A stretch of DNA of 5,081 nucleotides. It comes from Dehalococcoidia bacterium (GTDB lineage: Bacteria > Chloroflexota > Dehalococcoidia > E44-bin15). Below the pieces are notes generated by a model. It searched no databases and was not told the origin of the DNA. It worked only from the letters and a program-made list of their open reading frames with translations. Shown here piece by piece: positions 4,860 through 5,081 of this stretch; the stretch's first letter is position 1; every line of letters begins with the position of its first letter. The DNA lies in NCBI GenBank assembly GCA_030619615.1, contig JAUXBC010000056.1:1-5081 (forward strand). The letters run 5' to 3'. Made by a program: the position numbers and the translations under genes.

Positions 4860-5081
4860 ATGGATGTTCTTGATGGGCTGAACCCGGCACAAAGGGAGGC
4901 GGTGGAGGCCATCGAGGGGCCTCTGCTCATCCTGGCTGGTCCCGGCAGCGGCAAGACCAGGGTCATCGCCCATCGGGTCGCCTACCTGATCAAGGTATGG
5001 GGGGTCAGTCCCTATCGTATTCTGGCAGTCACCTTCACCAACAAAGCGGCAAGGGAGATGAAGGAGCGGCTTTACCACCTT
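4860..5081 (+). CDS. UvrD/PcrA-type superfamily 1 DNA helicase, N-terminal part (3'-partial)
   Basis: The first 74 codons are present and the frame is open at the window edge. The protein begins with MDVLDGLNPAQREAV, the Q-motif region with the Q that reads adenine. Walker A (motif I) follows as AGPGSGKT (residues 26-33), then RVIAHRVAYLI and motif Ia AVTFTNKAAREMKERL. These are diagnostic of UvrD/Rep/PcrA ATP-dependent 3'-5' helicases, which act in nucleotide excision and mismatch repair and in clearing replication blocks. Rep and UvrD cannot be separated from PcrA on this portion; the LNPAQREAV start is most like PcrA. Later motifs II-VI lie outside the window. No SD is seen, and the start fits family N-termini exactly, which supports leaderless translation. 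Confidence 0.93.
   Translation, partial: MDVLDGLNPAQREAVEAIEGPLLILAGPGSGKTRVIAHRVAYLIKVWGVSPYRILAVTFTNKAAREMKERLYHL

Overview
The window looks like bacterial chromosome of middling GC content. Gene content and protein style (ACL5-type aminopropyltransferase next to a class 1B SpeD, DUF2284, a MauE-type DoxX protein, a PcrA-like helicase) suggest an uncultured member of Chloroflexota, perhaps Dehalococcoidia-like. That assignment is an impression from protein resemblance only, with low confidence. Sigma70-type promoters are easy to see. Genes with strong Shine-Dalgarno (SD) sites are mixed with genes that start with little or no leader.

Left end (1-504): the 3' end of a large serine recombinase runs into the antisense strand of tRNA-Asn. 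This looks like one border of an integrated element lying to the left of the window. Next come four tightly packed tRNA genes on the minus strand, transcribed in the order Phe-Leu-Gln-Asn from a promoter at 513-542.

Middle (505-2886): a MauE/DoxX-like membrane protein (+) converges on a transglutaminase-like/TPR protein (-). The latter diverges from a two-gene unit (+): a Cys-rich DUF2284 protein, probably Fe-S binding, followed 12 bp later by an unrecognised 55-aa ORF with a very good SD site.

Polyamine unit (2887-4300): speD and speE overlap by the sequence ATGA. They have their own near-consensus promoter, with an 8-bp direct repeat over the -35 and -10 boxes, and a short leader with two anti-SD tracts in front of a TTG start. 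SpeD makes decarboxylated S-adenosylmethionine (AdoMet) and SpeE transfers its aminopropyl group. The SpeE motifs resemble plant ACL5 thermospermine synthases more than ordinary spermidine synthase, so the product may be thermospermine.

Right end (4301-5081): a small dimeric alpha/beta-barrel (ABM/NIPSNAP-like) protein on the minus strand converges on speE. A 233-bp gap follows, and then the first 74 codons of a UvrD/PcrA-type helicase, whose perfect TATAAT box lies 6 nt before its ATG, as expected for a leaderless mRNA.

I see no CRISPR array, IS element or clear defence system. The least explained items are the 55-aa ORF, the speD leader and the recombinase/tRNA junction.
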